The position numbers and the translations under genes were made by a program. The notes beneath the pieces were generated by a model. That model did no database searches, had not been told where the DNA came from, and saw only the letters and a list, made by a program, of their open reading frames with translations. Positions 16,610 to 25,805 of a DNA stretch of 64,000 nucleotides are shown piece by piece. The stretch comes from Agarilytica sp045430285 (GTDB lineage Bacteria > Pseudomonadota > Gammaproteobacteria > Pseudomonadales > Cellvibrionaceae): positions 496,001-560,000 of the forward strand of contig JAILXV010000001.1 of the NCBI GenBank assembly GCA_045430285.1. The letters run 5' to 3'. The first letter of the stretch is position 1. Every line of letters begins with the position of its first letter.

Positions 16610-16683
16610 CGTCGTTAAGCATGCAGGTACGCGACTAGGAATCAGGCGCTACGGCATTTTTGATTCAATTCGGGCGAAGAATG

Positions 16684-16710
16684 TTACGGCTGGCCTTGCG
16701 TGGGTATAAT
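16684..16710 (+). promoter_or_regulatory. candidate promoter of the 16755 gene
   Basis: A perfect -10 hexamer TATAAT at 16705-16710 lies about 45 bases before the next start codon. The -35 is weak (TTACGG at 16684-16689, spacing 15). The same GGGTATAAT string occurs before ccmA. Confidence 0.45.
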
Positions 16711-16754
16711 AGGTAGTATTCAGCACCTTTCATAACCTATGGGGTTTATCACCA

Positions 16755-17141
16755 GTGACAGTGTTTAGCGAATTACTTGAAATGACCAGCGCTCAAGATG
16801 AGCCACAGCGACTCTTACTGTTATTCGCAAATGCGGAAGCTAAGAATCCGAAGAAGAGTAAAAAACATCAACAAGGGACGATTACCCCTGTTATGTGTGT
16901 AGATAAGGCGCCAGAGGAAGTCAGTGATTTTACTTCCTTGGTAAAAGAGGCTGATGGGATTAACAAGGAATGGAATTTTCTTTTTATCGCGAGCTTAAGT
17001 GGTGAGAATGGTAACGCACCGACTACTGAAGAAGCAGATCCTTATCTAAATAAGATGACTAATGATGTCGAAATGGGGAATATTAGCCAGTACCTCGTGA
17101 TCGACCGAGATGAAAACCGAATTGAGCTTCAGTCTCAGTAA
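16755..17141 (+). CDS. hypothetical protein
   Basis: A 128-residue protein starting with GTG (MTVFSELLEM), with GGGG about ten bases upstream. It is soluble, with no signal. Residues 8-35 look helical (LEMTSAQDEPQRLLLLFANAEA), then a lysine-rich linker (KKSKKHQQG), then a small alpha/beta part (EWNFLFIASLSG, later ISQYLVIDRDENRIEL). I do not recognise the family. It is 28 bases before the HPP gene on the same strand and may be co-transcribed with it from the TATAAT promoter. Confidence 0.6.
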   Translation: MTVFSELLEMTSAQDEPQRLLLLFANAEAKNPKKSKKHQQGTITPVMCVDKAPEEVSDFTSLVKEADGINKEWNFLFIASLSGENGNAPTTEEADPYLNKMTNDVEMGNISQYLVIDRDENRIELQSQ

Positions 17142-17169
17142 GGTATAGCGTTAAGGCTGGATCGCACAT

Positions 17170-17655
17170 ATGGATAATATGAGCAATAAAGAGCTGACCG
17201 TGTCAGTTGTTGGCGCATTTATAGCCACTTTGTGCGCATCCTTTTTCAGCTACAATATACTGCAAGCTGAGCAGTCCCCAATGATCTTGGCTTCAACGGG
17301 AGCGTCGGCGATGCTGGTATTCGGTTTACCCAACGCCCCTGTATCGCATCCATGGAATCTTGTTGGCGGTCATCTAGTGTCTGCGCTGGTAGGGGTGACT
17401 TGTTATAAATGGATTCCTAACGAAATACTGGCCTCATCAGCAGCAATTGGTTTAGCGATGCCCTTGATGGTTTTATGCCGTTGTATGCATCCACCTGGTG
17501 GTGCGACCGCCGTAACGTCTGTTGTGGGTGGTCATGCGGTACATAATTTGGGGTATGCATTTGTGATTGTCCCAGTGTTTTTCAATGCCATCATCATCTT
17601 GTCGTTCGCAATAGCCGTAGGGACGTTAAGAGAGAAAAACCCGTTTGAAAGCTAG
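17170..17655 (+). CDS. HPP family membrane protein
   Basis: A 161-residue integral membrane protein of the HPP family, with about four hydrophobic segments (residues 12-30, 38-52, 68-108, 135-152). The family motif HPP is in CMHPPGGATAVTSVVGG, and a second conserved piece is HPWNLVGGHLVSALVG. Some HPP proteins have been linked to nitrite or other anion transport, mainly in plastids; the substrate here is unknown. The length suits single-domain bacterial members, without the CBS domains found in longer ones. It follows the hypothetical gene by 28 bases. Confidence 0.88.
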   Translation: MDNMSNKELTVSVVGAFIATLCASFFSYNILQAEQSPMILASTGASAMLVFGLPNAPVSHPWNLVGGHLVSALVGVTCYKWIPNEILASSAAIGLAMPLMVLCRCMHPPGGATAVTSVVGGHAVHNLGYAFVIVPVFFNAIIILSFAIAVGTLREKNPFES

Positions 17656-17714
17656 CCAAAGTGGGGGAGTGCGCTTAGTTGTAGTCGCTTATCTCAGGTT
17701 TAGGCTATCTTGCG

Positions 17715-17951
17715 CTATTTAGATTTGGACGCCCAGATCGCAAGCTTATGTCGCATGGTTTGCTGCGAAACTTGGTCTTCTGGCAGGGGATGGATCACGG
17801 CATCATGCACGAGTAAGCGATAAATATATTCCACTTTTTCGTTAGACGAATCGGTGGCCTCGAACTCCACGACACCGCGACTTTCTCCGTATTTTATGCC
17901 GTCTAATATCGCTTTTTTGACCAGCTCTTTTTCATTCTTGAGTTTTTTCAT
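17715..17951 (-). CDS. small DUF5062-like protein
   Basis: A 78-residue protein starting MKKLKNEKELVKKAI, basic at the N-terminus, with a helical first half and a C-terminal PLPEDQVSQQTMRHKLAIW. This pattern resembles the DUF5062 family of small gammaproteobacterial proteins of unknown function; the family call is from memory of the PLP...MKHKLAxW pattern. It is convergent with the HPP gene (59-base gap) and divergent from rhlE. Confidence 0.6.
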   Translation of the reverse strand: MKKLKNEKELVKKAILDGIKYGESRGVVEFEATDSSNEKVEYIYRLLVHDAVIHPLPEDQVSQQTMRHKLAIWASKSK

Positions 17952-18226
17952 ACTAAAGCCAAGTTGTTAATCGGGAAGTTGGGGGCGAGTACGTTTTTCA
18001 TCCAATTGATTTGTCTTTATCTTAGGAATCATATTTTCAGTATAGGAAGTGCTGCATTCCGCGTAAAGTCTAGGCGTAAGCGCAATGTATAGCTCGTTTC
18101 TTTCCTGGTAAATGGTGCCCAACTCGATTACAGTGCAGACCGTTTTTGTTTGACTGTTTTTTACTCACAGGGAATCCAGTTGAATAGCCGTTTACTGTGA
18201 GGATTACCTTTCTGAGATCCAAACCT

Positions 18227-19612
18227 ATGAAGTTCTCTTCACTTGCTCTTTCCCAGCCCATTTTAGACGCGGTTAAAGGGGAGGGTTACGATACCCCTTC
18301 GCCTGTCCAAGAAAAGGCTATTCCCCCCATATTAGAGGGTCGCGATGTTATGGCGGCCGCCCAAACCGGTACCGGTAAAACCGCTGGTTTTACGCTTCCT
18401 ATATTAGAGTTGTTACGCGAAGGGCAGCCTGCTGCGAGCAACCAAGTGCGCGCTTTGGTGCTAACGCCTACGCGAGAGTTAGCTGCGCAAGTCGGTGAAA
18501 GTGTGGAGACTTACGGTAAAAACCTTCCTCTACGATCTGCTGTTGTATTTGGCGGGGTGAAGATTAACCCTCAGATGATGAAGTTGAGAAAAGGTGTCGA
18601 TGTGTTAGTCGCGACGCCTGGACGACTAATGGATTTGTATAACCAAAACGCCGTGAAGTTTAAACAACTGGAAGTATTGGTCTTGGATGAAGCTGATCGC
18701 ATGCTCGATATGGGCTTTATTCATGACATAAAAAAGATATTAAAGCTGCTGCCAGCTAAACGTCAAAACTTATTGTTTTCCGCAACATTTTCGGAAGATA
18801 TTCGTAAACTTGCGAAGGGCCTAGTACATAACCCTGTAGAAATATCGGTTAGTCCTCGTAACGCAACGGCAACGACCGTCCAACAAAAATTACACCCAGT
18901 AGATAAAAGCCAAAAGTCTGCCGTGCTATCGACATTGATTCGCGACAATGACTGGGAACAAGTGTTGGTATTTGTTCGAACCAAGCACGGCGCAAATAGG
19001 CTGACAAAAGTTTTAGAATCGGCGGGTATTCGAGCGGCGGCGATTCATGGGAATAAAAGTCAGGGTGCGCGAACGAAGGCGCTTGCTGAGTTTAAAAATG
19101 GAAAAATTAGAACCTTAGTTGCGACGGATATCGCGGCGCGAGGTTTGGATATTGATCAATTGCCCCATGTGGTGAATTTTGATTTGCCGAATGTACCTGA
19201 AGATTATGTTCATCGAATAGGTAGAACGGGAAGAGCGGGTGCAACAGGAGAGGCGGTATCGCTTGTTTCTGCTGACGAGATTAAACAGCTTTCCGATATT
19301 GAGCGTTTAATCAATAAATTAATTCCCCGCGAATATGTGGATGGATTTGAACCTGTGCACGAATTACCTGAGTCACGATTGAGACAGGGAGTGACGAAAC
19401 CTAAGCACCCCAAAAAGCCAAAGCCTCGATCTCAGCATAATAATAGATCTGGTAATAGTGGCGGTGGCAAAGCCTCAAATACTGAAAATCAAAAACGTGG
19501 CGGCGGCAATGCGTCAGGTTCAAATAAGCCAGCGGCACGTCGTGCTAATACTGGGAGCCGTAAGCCTCACTCAAAAGGTGCTGGTGGTGGGAGAGCTGCA
19601 GGAAATCGTTAG
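18227..19612 (+). CDS. rhlE: DEAD-box RNA helicase RhlE
   Basis: An ATP-dependent RNA helicase of 461 residues. The ATG at 18227 gives the family's normal N-terminus (MKFSSLALSQPILDAV); a GTG ten codons upstream is unlikely. The motifs are complete: Q motif around YDTPSPVQ, motif I AQTGTGKT (45-52), PTRELA, TPGR, DEAD, SAT, and the C-terminal ATDIAARGLDID and HRIGRTGRAG. The last 80 residues are a low-complexity tail rich in Gly, Asn, Lys and Arg that probably binds RNA. RhlE acts in RNA decay and ribosome assembly. The 275-base gap before it could hold a long regulated leader; nothing specific is seen. Confidence 0.95.
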   Translation: MKFSSLALSQPILDAVKGEGYDTPSPVQEKAIPPILEGRDVMAAAQTGTGKTAGFTLPILELLREGQPAASNQVRALVLTPTRELAAQVGESVETYGKNLPLRSAVVFGGVKINPQMMKLRKGVDVLVATPGRLMDLYNQNAVKFKQLEVLVLDEADRMLDMGFIHDIKKILKLLPAKRQNLLFSATFSEDIRKLAKGLVHNPVEISVSPRNATATTVQQKLHPVDKSQKSAVLSTLIRDNDWEQVLVFVRTKHGANRLTKVLESAGIRAAAIHGNKSQGARTKALAEFKNGKIRTLVATDIAARGLDIDQLPHVVNFDLPNVPEDYVHRIGRTGRAGATGEAVSLVSADEIKQLSDIERLINKLIPREYVDGFEPVHELPESRLRQGVTKPKHPKKPKPRSQHNNRSGNSGGGKASNTENQKRGGGNASGSNKPAARRANTGSRKPHSKGAGGGRAAGNR

Positions 19613-19918
19613 TGGCGTTCGTTCTGAGTATTTATTCTTCTCATCACTTAACTTAGTGTACCTGCGTACTTAGCGATAAGTGCGCATTTTGCAATCTCTA
19701 TTGGCGACCAGTCAGGTTTTTTGTCTGTTTGGCCCAGATTTTCAGTCGCATTTTTGCCTAGTACACACGTGTAAGCTTGGCCGCAAAATTTTAATTAACC
19801 ACTGGTTTAAGGTGTGGAAAAACTTTCTGGGTTTACTGGTAATATCATATATCGGTACGGTTGTGAGAGTGTTGGTTCGCTTGGCCAAATTGGTTGAGCT
19901 ATAAAGTTAGAGGTGACT
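19613..19918. other. gene-free stretch before the TonB receptor
   Basis: About 300 bases. Short open frames here lack ribosome binding sites and recognisable sequence. No terminator for rhlE is visible. The promoter for the receptor gene should be here, but I cannot place it. Confidence 0.5.
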
Positions 19919-22411
19919 ATGCCTAGAGTCAACTTTGTCGTTAATACGGCGCTTTTTCTCGTTAGCGTTGTCTGCTTCGCGGATACGTCGTTAGATGACG
20001 CTTCCTTTCATTACGATATACCGGTTCAATCACTTGAGCGAGCCCTTATCGAGTTTGGTATTCAATCGAAAATCAACCTCGTTATCTCTGTTGAAAAGAT
20101 ATCTTCTTATACATCGTTACCGTTAAATGGCCTTTATTCAATGGACGATGGTTTGACACGGATTTTGGCCAATAGCCCTTTTATTTATCAGTACAAAACA
20201 CACTCGAACACTGTGATTATCTCTGTATTGAAAGATAGAGACAGAGATGATTCTCGATTATCGCCATCCGTAAGTGATAGAGAGATCGAGGAGGTTTCTG
20301 TTGTGTCCGCGCGTCATTTTAATGAGGCCTTGTTTGATGTCCCTATCTCTATGACGTCCCATCAGGGTGATGTCTTGGAGAGTAGCGGGGTATCCGACCT
20401 GATTCAGCTCGGTTCATATGGGGTAAATACCACGATTAAATTAATAGGCGGTACTAATGCGGCGGTGACAGCGTTTATTCGCGGTATCGGTCAAGAGGAT
20501 CCTTTGGCAGGCATAGAGACAGGCGTAGGTATTTATATTGATGACGTATATGTAAATAGGCCTCATAGCGCTATTCTAGATATTTATGATGTTGAGCGAA
20601 TCGAAATATTACGCGGCCCTCAAGGAACGTTGTATGGGCACAATACGATAGGCGGCGCTCTTAAGTATGTCACGAAAAGCTTAGCTCCTGAACCGAGGTT
20701 GGACCTCAAAGTTTCATATGGGAGCTTTAATCAAACAGATATACTAATGAGTGGTCATCATCCTATCGTGGAGAATACGCTCACTTTCGGTGGTAGTGCG
20801 GCGATATTCTCTCGCGATGGTTTTGGGAAAAACATCACGACGAATGAACCGGAATACGATAAGCGTGTTATATCTTTGCGTTCAAGTCTTGAGTACAGTC
20901 CGAATGATTATCTGTTCATCCGAATATCCGGAGACTCAACGAGGAATGATTCTTCTACTATTTCTGGCAGCCCCCCTTCAAACAATAGTCGTCCGATTGG
21001 TGTTTATGATTCTTATGCAGGTATTACCGCGAGGCGGCATCCATTAAATAAAGCAGAATCGTACGTTAGAGGATTTTCTTTGACGGCGGAATATTATCCA
21101 GATAGCGCGTGGCAGGTCTATTCTATATCTGCGTACCGTGGTGATCGAACGCAGCTGCCTGTGGATATTGATGGCTCACCGATGAGTATTCAGGATTTAT
21201 TTATACTTTACGAAAACGAACAAGTTAGCCAAGAGTTTCGCTTGATGTTTGATGGGGAAACTATTCGCAGTGTTATGGGAGTGTACTATTTGGATGCAAA
21301 TTCAATAGCGACATCCGATGTTACCTCAGAAATATTCGGAGGCTTATTAATGACTCGCGGCGATGTGGATAAAAACAACTGGGCAATATTTTCTTCTCTC
21401 GATCTCGCCGTGACAGATACATGGAGTGTTTCTTTGGGGGCTCGCTATACAAAAGATAAACGAGAAGCAGATATTGAATTGCGCGCTTACTTGGCTAGCC
21501 CTGAGGGGGAATTTATTTCACCGATATTTGGCGGGGAAGGAGTGATCGCGTTAGGTCCTGCGAGCAATGAAGATGGGGAGGTGATTCTTCCTCGGTTTGT
21601 CGGAAGCCTTTCCGATAAAGTATTTACGCCACGTTTGAGTTTAAGTTGGAAGCCCAATCACAGCACGCATGCGTTTGTATCATATGCGGCGGGATATAAG
21701 AGCGGAGGGTTTGATCCTAGAGGTCACTATGTGGCCTCTTCAGTCAGTGACGGGTTTTTACCCGAAAAAATATCGACCTATGAGCTAGGGTTAAAAATTA
21801 ATTTTTGGGAAACCAGCGGGTCCTTAAATTCAGTCATTTTTTACAGTGACTATAGAAATAAGCAGGTATATGGCTCAACGGAATTGACCTTGGATGTTGG
21901 TGGTGGGGCGTTACCAATTAGTGTTACTTCTATCGAAAATAGTCCGAAAGCCGTGATTTCAGGTGCGGAGTTTGAACTCTCCTTTCAAACATTTGAGGCT
22001 GCGTATACGGAAATATCACTTGGGTTGATAGAAGCAGAATTTATTGACGACATTACGGCAGTTGAAGGACGTGTTTTTCAGGACACACCGAAAACAACGT
22101 TTACGGTTTCTCAGAGGTTTGAAACAGCATTGTTTAACGGCGTCTTTTCTATGAGTGGCCGAGTAAGTTATCGAAGTCGTGTGTATTTATTATATTTCTC
22201 GGACCCTTACATAGATCAGCCTGGATATAGCTTGGTTAATGCTAGCGCTACATGGGTGTCCAGCAGCGAGAGGTGGGAGCTAGGACTTCACGGCGCAAAT
22301 TTATGGGATAAGGTGTACCGCGTTGCTTCATTTAACTTTTCCGAAGGCCTTTCAAGTCTTTATTACGGCGCCCCAAGGACTATTACTGCGTCGATTAAGT
22401 GTCGCCTTTAA
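19919..22411 (+). CDS. TonB-dependent receptor with N-terminal STN domain
   Basis: An outer-membrane TonB-dependent receptor of 830 residues. The ATG at 19919 has TAGAGG five bases upstream. The signal peptide ends near CFA-DT. Residues about 30-105 form an STN (secretin/TonB short N-terminal) domain (YDIPVQSLERALIEFGIQ ... LARILAN-like). The plug follows, with IRGIGQED and the strong block VERIEILRGPQGTLYGHNTIGG. The beta barrel fills the rest, with late pieces YKSGGFDPRG and a final strand ending in Leu. STN domains usually signal to an anti-sigma factor, yet no fecI/fecR-type gene is next to it. The substrate is unknown; its neighbour is a secreted PHB depolymerase. Confidence 0.93.
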   Translation: MPRVNFVVNTALFLVSVVCFADTSLDDASFHYDIPVQSLERALIEFGIQSKINLVISVEKISSYTSLPLNGLYSMDDGLTRILANSPFIYQYKTHSNTVIISVLKDRDRDDSRLSPSVSDREIEEVSVVSARHFNEALFDVPISMTSHQGDVLESSGVSDLIQLGSYGVNTTIKLIGGTNAAVTAFIRGIGQEDPLAGIETGVGIYIDDVYVNRPHSAILDIYDVERIEILRGPQGTLYGHNTIGGALKYVTKSLAPEPRLDLKVSYGSFNQTDILMSGHHPIVENTLTFGGSAAIFSRDGFGKNITTNEPEYDKRVISLRSSLEYSPNDYLFIRISGDSTRNDSSTISGSPPSNNSRPIGVYDSYAGITARRHPLNKAESYVRGFSLTAEYYPDSAWQVYSISAYRGDRTQLPVDIDGSPMSIQDLFILYENEQVSQEFRLMFDGETIRSVMGVYYLDANSIATSDVTSEIFGGLLMTRGDVDKNNWAIFSSLDLAVTDTWSVSLGARYTKDKREADIELRAYLASPEGEFISPIFGGEGVIALGPASNEDGEVILPRFVGSLSDKVFTPRLSLSWKPNHSTHAFVSYAAGYKSGGFDPRGHYVASSVSDGFLPEKISTYELGLKINFWETSGSLNSVIFYSDYRNKQVYGSTELTLDVGGGALPISVTSIENSPKAVISGAEFELSFQTFEAAYTEISLGLIEAEFIDDITAVEGRVFQDTPKTTFTVSQRFETALFNGVFSMSGRVSYRSRVYLLYFSDPYIDQPGYSLVNASATWVSSSERWELGLHGANLWDKVYRVASFNFSEGLSSLYYGAPRTITASIKCRL

Positions 22412-22897
22412 ATGGAATGCTGTGGCAGTTGACTGATGATTGGGGGATTTCGGCGTGTTTTTCAACAAGAATTGAATGGCTGGAGTATAAAAATGCTGTA
22501 TCTAGCATAACAAATTCCAATGATATCGATTATATCGAATGCGCTCTTTATCGTTTTTATCGATATAGGCGGGTTCCGCCATGGTTTTTATGCAGCAAAT
22601 CGATATAAAAACGTATTTTCGTTATATCATTTAGATTTATTGGGTATGGATGGCCCATACCTCAACATAAAATCTTCTAAAACATATCAAATAAACGCTC
22701 ATATACACTTAAAAAATATATTTGTAAATGATACCAAGGTATCGTGGTGGCGCCAAAATACCCAATTAAACTACCTGTAATGCAAATTTGTAGATCAGTT
22801 CAAATATTTGATTGCATAACCGCGTTCCACAGCTTGGCCGATTGTAAAAACTAAAATAGCCAAGTTTGTTTACTTACTTTATTTAGGCAGGTTTTCT
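22412..22897. other. gene-free stretch with nested hairpin
   Basis: About 490 AT-rich bases with no credible gene. At 22552-22613 two long arms (CGTTTTTATCGAT and ATCGATATAAAAACG, complementary except for a 2-base bulge) enclose a perfect GGCGG-GTT-CCGCC hairpin (22568-22580). There is no T-run after it. The downstream half should carry the depolymerase promoter, which I cannot place. Confidence 0.5.
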
Positions 22898-24640
22898 ATG
22901 CGTTTAATCAACTCTTTAAAGGTTTTGCGAAGCGGGCTAATAGCAGCGTTGGCTGCTAGTGCGTTTTCGGTTTCGTCTATTCAGGCACAAACGGTGACAG
23001 GTACAGGTGCTATAGAAAGTTACACGTTTGATGGTAATAGAGATCGTCACTATAAGGTCTATATTCCTCAGTCTTATACGGGAACCGAGCCCGTACCAAT
23101 GCTATTTGCATTACATGGTTGTGCGATGGATAACGAAGACGCGCTTAACCTTTGGAATTTTGATTTAATTGCTGATCAGCATAACGTTATCGTCGTTTTT
23201 CCTTTCGTGACTAGTTTCACCGAACAGCGCAGTGAAAACTGCTGGGGCTACTGGTTTGATCAGCATGTGCAAGAGGGCGGAAATGGAGAAGTTGATGATC
23301 TTTATAGTATGGGCTTGGAGGTCGAGACTCGTTACAACATCGATTCAGATCGCCGCTATATTACCGGTATTTCTAGTGGCGGCGGTATGACTGTTGCCTC
23401 TGGTATTGCTTATAACGATTACTGGGCCGCTATGGCGCCCGTAGAAGCTCCTGCGTACGGGGATGGATCTAACTCCGTGTTAATGGATTCATTTGAATCC
23501 TTGCAGCATCACGTCGACAAAATTAATGCTGAGCTAAATGATGCTCGTGCAATTCCGACTTTTGTTGTTCACTCCGAGAACGATACAACCGTAATGATTC
23601 GTGGCGGTGAGCTTATTCGCGACTCTCAATTAACAGTATGGGGGCCAGACTTAAATGTTGATGACACAAGAGATTGTACTGCTGAAGGTATAGCGTGCAC
23701 GATTTCTACTTATCACGATGCTGATGGAAACCCGCTTGTTGAAACCATGTTTTATGACGGTATTGACGGACACACAGCGTCTTTAGGTAAAGGCCATTAC
23801 TGGGTAGGTGATGATGATGCGAGTACGCTATGGGCAGAAGAAGAAGGGCCTAGTGCTTCGCAGCATATCTGGTCATTTTTTGAAAATATTACGCTTCAAG
23901 GATTCTCTCAGTGCGAAGATCCTAATGACACAACGGCACCCGCAGTTCCAACTGGTTTGATTGCCAATGATGTTCAGGATAAGTTCGCACTATTGAGCGT
24001 TGCTGGGAATATTGAGTCAGACCTCAAAGGTTACAACCTTTATCATTCGAACGGCGCATCTGCTGGGTTCTCATCTTCTAGCAACATTAACCTTTCTGGT
24101 TTAACTCCTGAGACGGCCTACAGTGTGTATGCAACTGCTGTTGATAAGTGTGGTAACGAATCTGCGGCAACAAGCGCCATTAGTTTTACTACGCTTGAGC
24201 TTCAATACATCGCGCCGAGTGCAACAGGTACCTGTACAGCGCATTATAATGCAGGTCGTTTAGATGTGACGAGTTACACAGCGTGTGGTTCAGAGCATGG
24301 TTATATGAACGATGTAACATTCTGGCAGCTTGAAGATGGTTCATGGGTAGATGTTGATCCAAACGGTACCGGTGGTGGTGCGCCAACGCCAACTCCAACT
24401 CCAACCTCAACGCCGACTCCAACGCCAACGCCAACGCCAACGCCAACTCCGGATCCAGGTTCTTGTACAGAATATACCGCGAGTAACTATGCTCACGTTC
24501 AAGCCGGCAGAGCCACCACGAACTTTGCTTACGCGTACGCGGCAGGGTCGGGAGATGACATGGGCTTATACAACACCTTCACAACGAGTACCTTAGCGGA
24601 AACTTCAGCGGGTCATTTTGAGTTGGGTAACTGCCCCTAA
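22898..24640 (+). CDS. extracellular poly(3-hydroxybutyrate) depolymerase
   Basis: A secreted esterase of 580 residues that cleaves poly(3-hydroxybutyrate) outside the cell. The signal peptide ends near SSIQA-QTV. The catalytic domain (about 35-340) has the oxyanion region LHGCAMD and lipase box G157-I-S159-S-G161, with the His probably in DGHTASLGKGHYW. A fibronectin-III-like domain follows (about 348-430). A first Cys-flanked domain (about 440-485) and a Pro-Thr linker from residue 496 come next. The last domain (from GSCTEYTASNYAHVQAGRA) is the substrate-binding type found at the ends of PHB depolymerases and chitinases. The first Cys domain looks like a diverged copy of the last. A strong terminator follows. 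Confidence 0.92.
   Translation: MRLINSLKVLRSGLIAALAASAFSVSSIQAQTVTGTGAIESYTFDGNRDRHYKVYIPQSYTGTEPVPMLFALHGCAMDNEDALNLWNFDLIADQHNVIVVFPFVTSFTEQRSENCWGYWFDQHVQEGGNGEVDDLYSMGLEVETRYNIDSDRRYITGISSGGGMTVASGIAYNDYWAAMAPVEAPAYGDGSNSVLMDSFESLQHHVDKINAELNDARAIPTFVVHSENDTTVMIRGGELIRDSQLTVWGPDLNVDDTRDCTAEGIACTISTYHDADGNPLVETMFYDGIDGHTASLGKGHYWVGDDDASTLWAEEEGPSASQHIWSFFENITLQGFSQCEDPNDTTAPAVPTGLIANDVQDKFALLSVAGNIESDLKGYNLYHSNGASAGFSSSSNINLSGLTPETAYSVYATAVDKCGNESAATSAISFTTLELQYIAPSATGTCTAHYNAGRLDVTSYTACGSEHGYMNDVTFWQLEDGSWVDVDPNGTGGGAPTPTPTPTSTPTPTPTPTPTPTPDPGSCTEYTASNYAHVQAGRATTNFAYAYAAGSGDDMGLYNTFTTSTLAETSAGHFELGNCP
24383..24450 (+). repeat. CCAACG/CCAACT hexamer repeat (Pro-Thr linker)
   Basis: About eleven tandem hexamers, mostly CCAACG or CCAACT with a few variants, coding for the Pro-Thr linker of the depolymerase. 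The period is a multiple of three, so copy changes would lengthen or shorten the linker without shifting the frame. Confidence 0.9.
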
Positions 24641-24695
24641 AGTAAAATTACCCATTACAATCGGTGGCTAAGCTAACCACCGTCAATGTATCGCT

Positions 24696-24725
24696 AAAAA
24701 CCCGGGCATATGCCTGGGTTTTTTC
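24696..24725 (+). terminator. rho-independent terminator after the PHB depolymerase
   Basis: AAACCCGGGC pairs with GCCTGGGTTT (one G-T pair) around a short AT loop, followed by a run of T ending at 24724. Just upstream, CGGTGG and CCACCG (24662-24682) form a further inverted repeat. The A-run before the stem may let it work in both directions. Confidence 0.9.
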
Positions 24726-24803
24726 TTGTTGGGATAAGTAGATTTGGTCGATAGCTGGTGTGTGAGTAGCTTCTTGGACGCGAGAGGAGGGTACTTGTTT
24801 TAA

Positions 24804-25277
24804 TTAGAGTGACACATGATAAATATTACGTTCAATATCCCCGTCGGGTAGGGGTTCACTGAATAGTTGAGTTTTTATAAATTTTCCGCCGAGCTTCTCA
24901 ATCGTTTTTTGGGATGCGTAGTTGTGAGGGTTGCAGGTAAATACAATGGAATCGAAGCCGTGTTTTTTTATGAATGGGAATATGAGTGAACAAGCCATGT
25001 AAGCGAAATTTTGGCCTCGGTAATGCCTGTTTATGTGGTAGCCAATGTGTCCGTCAGTTTCGATAATATCGACTGTATTACCGACCCTAAAATTGACGTG
25101 GCCTACTTCTATATCGTCCTTGTATATTTTGAAGTGATAGTAGGGGACCCAGCGTAACTTTAGGTTGGCTGGGACGAGCTTTATTAGGCGAAGCTCTATG
25201 GGTGGGTAAATAACTGGCTCAAAGTTTTTTCCATAAAAATCTTTAAGTTTATCGTAGTCAAAATCTTCGATGTTCAT
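24804..25277 (-). CDS. GNAT family N-acetyltransferase
   Basis: A 157-residue acetyltransferase. The acetyl-CoA binding loop is RGQNFAYMA (about residues 87-95), following a beta strand with GHIGYHINRHYRG. The later part, NPHNYASQKTIEKLGGKFIKT, is the common C-terminal helix-strand in which an Asn precedes a small helix and ends in G. This resembles RimJ/RimL-like or small-molecule acetyltransferases; the substrate is unknown. It has no signal. The start ATG leads away from the neighbouring short gap toward the MAPEG gene. Confidence 0.85.
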   Translation of the reverse strand: MNIEDFDYDKLKDFYGKNFEPVIYPPIELRLIKLVPANLKLRWVPYYHFKIYKDDIEVGHVNFRVGNTVDIIETDGHIGYHINRHYRGQNFAYMACSLIFPFIKKHGFDSIVFTCNPHNYASQKTIEKLGGKFIKTQLFSEPLPDGDIERNIYHVSL

Positions 25278-25384
25278 GTTCGTTGAAATATACGTTCACG
25301 TGTAGCGGTTTAAGTGTAATCGTGCCGCTATCAAAAACTGAGGACTTATTGTTTGGTGCTGAGTCGACTATCTTGCTTGCTAAA

Positions 25385-25768
25385 CTAGACGGAAATAGAA
25401 ATGAGCAAGGCAATCGCCGTCAAAAATTGCGTGATATAGGTAACGCCTGCACCGATTCGTCTAAAAATATGTTGGCTGAAAAGCATGCCGTATGCGTGTG
25501 AAACACGAGCAAGGGTAAAAGAGATAACCGCGCTAGAAAGTACAAGCTGTGTTGCACCCGTCAGGGTTAACGCCAATGTGAGTAAGGCAAAAATTGGCAC
25601 TTGTTCCACGCCATTGCAGTGAACCCGAATAGCGCGGTTCAGTTGTTTGTTGTCACCATCACCATAAGAAATACGGTGGCGGAGCCGTATACGGGAAACG
25701 TTAAAAGCAAGGAGCAGTAAAAATAGCCCATTCAAACTGACACATACAGCAAACCAATAATAATTCAT
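25385..25768 (-). CDS. MAPEG family membrane protein
   Basis: A 127-residue membrane protein with about four hydrophobic segments. MAPEG-like features are the second-segment region NRAIRVHCNGVEQVPIFALL (conserved R-x-x-x-N-x-x-E pattern) and ARVSHAYGM. MAPEG proteins are glutathione-linked membrane enzymes in eukaryotes; bacterial members are mostly uncharacterised. It lies 37 bases after the M16 protease gene on the same strand order (upstream is the protease), so the two may share a transcript. Confidence 0.85.
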   Translation of the reverse strand: MNYYWFAVCVSLNGLFLLLLAFNVSRIRLRHRISYGDGDNKQLNRAIRVHCNGVEQVPIFALLTLALTLTGATQLVLSSAVISFTLARVSHAYGMLFSQHIFRRIGAGVTYITQFLTAIALLISISV

Positions 25769-25805
25769 TATCTTTTAGTCTCCAGGCTTTTTAGTAAATA
25801 TGCTA

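Noticed and set aside
24383..24450. CRISPR-like array
   Set aside because: The hexamers are the coding repeat of a Pro-Thr linker, with no spacers.
25283..25501. Possible plus-strand gene between GNAT and MAPEG genes
   Set aside because: It overlaps the MAPEG gene on the other strand and has no binding site or family features.
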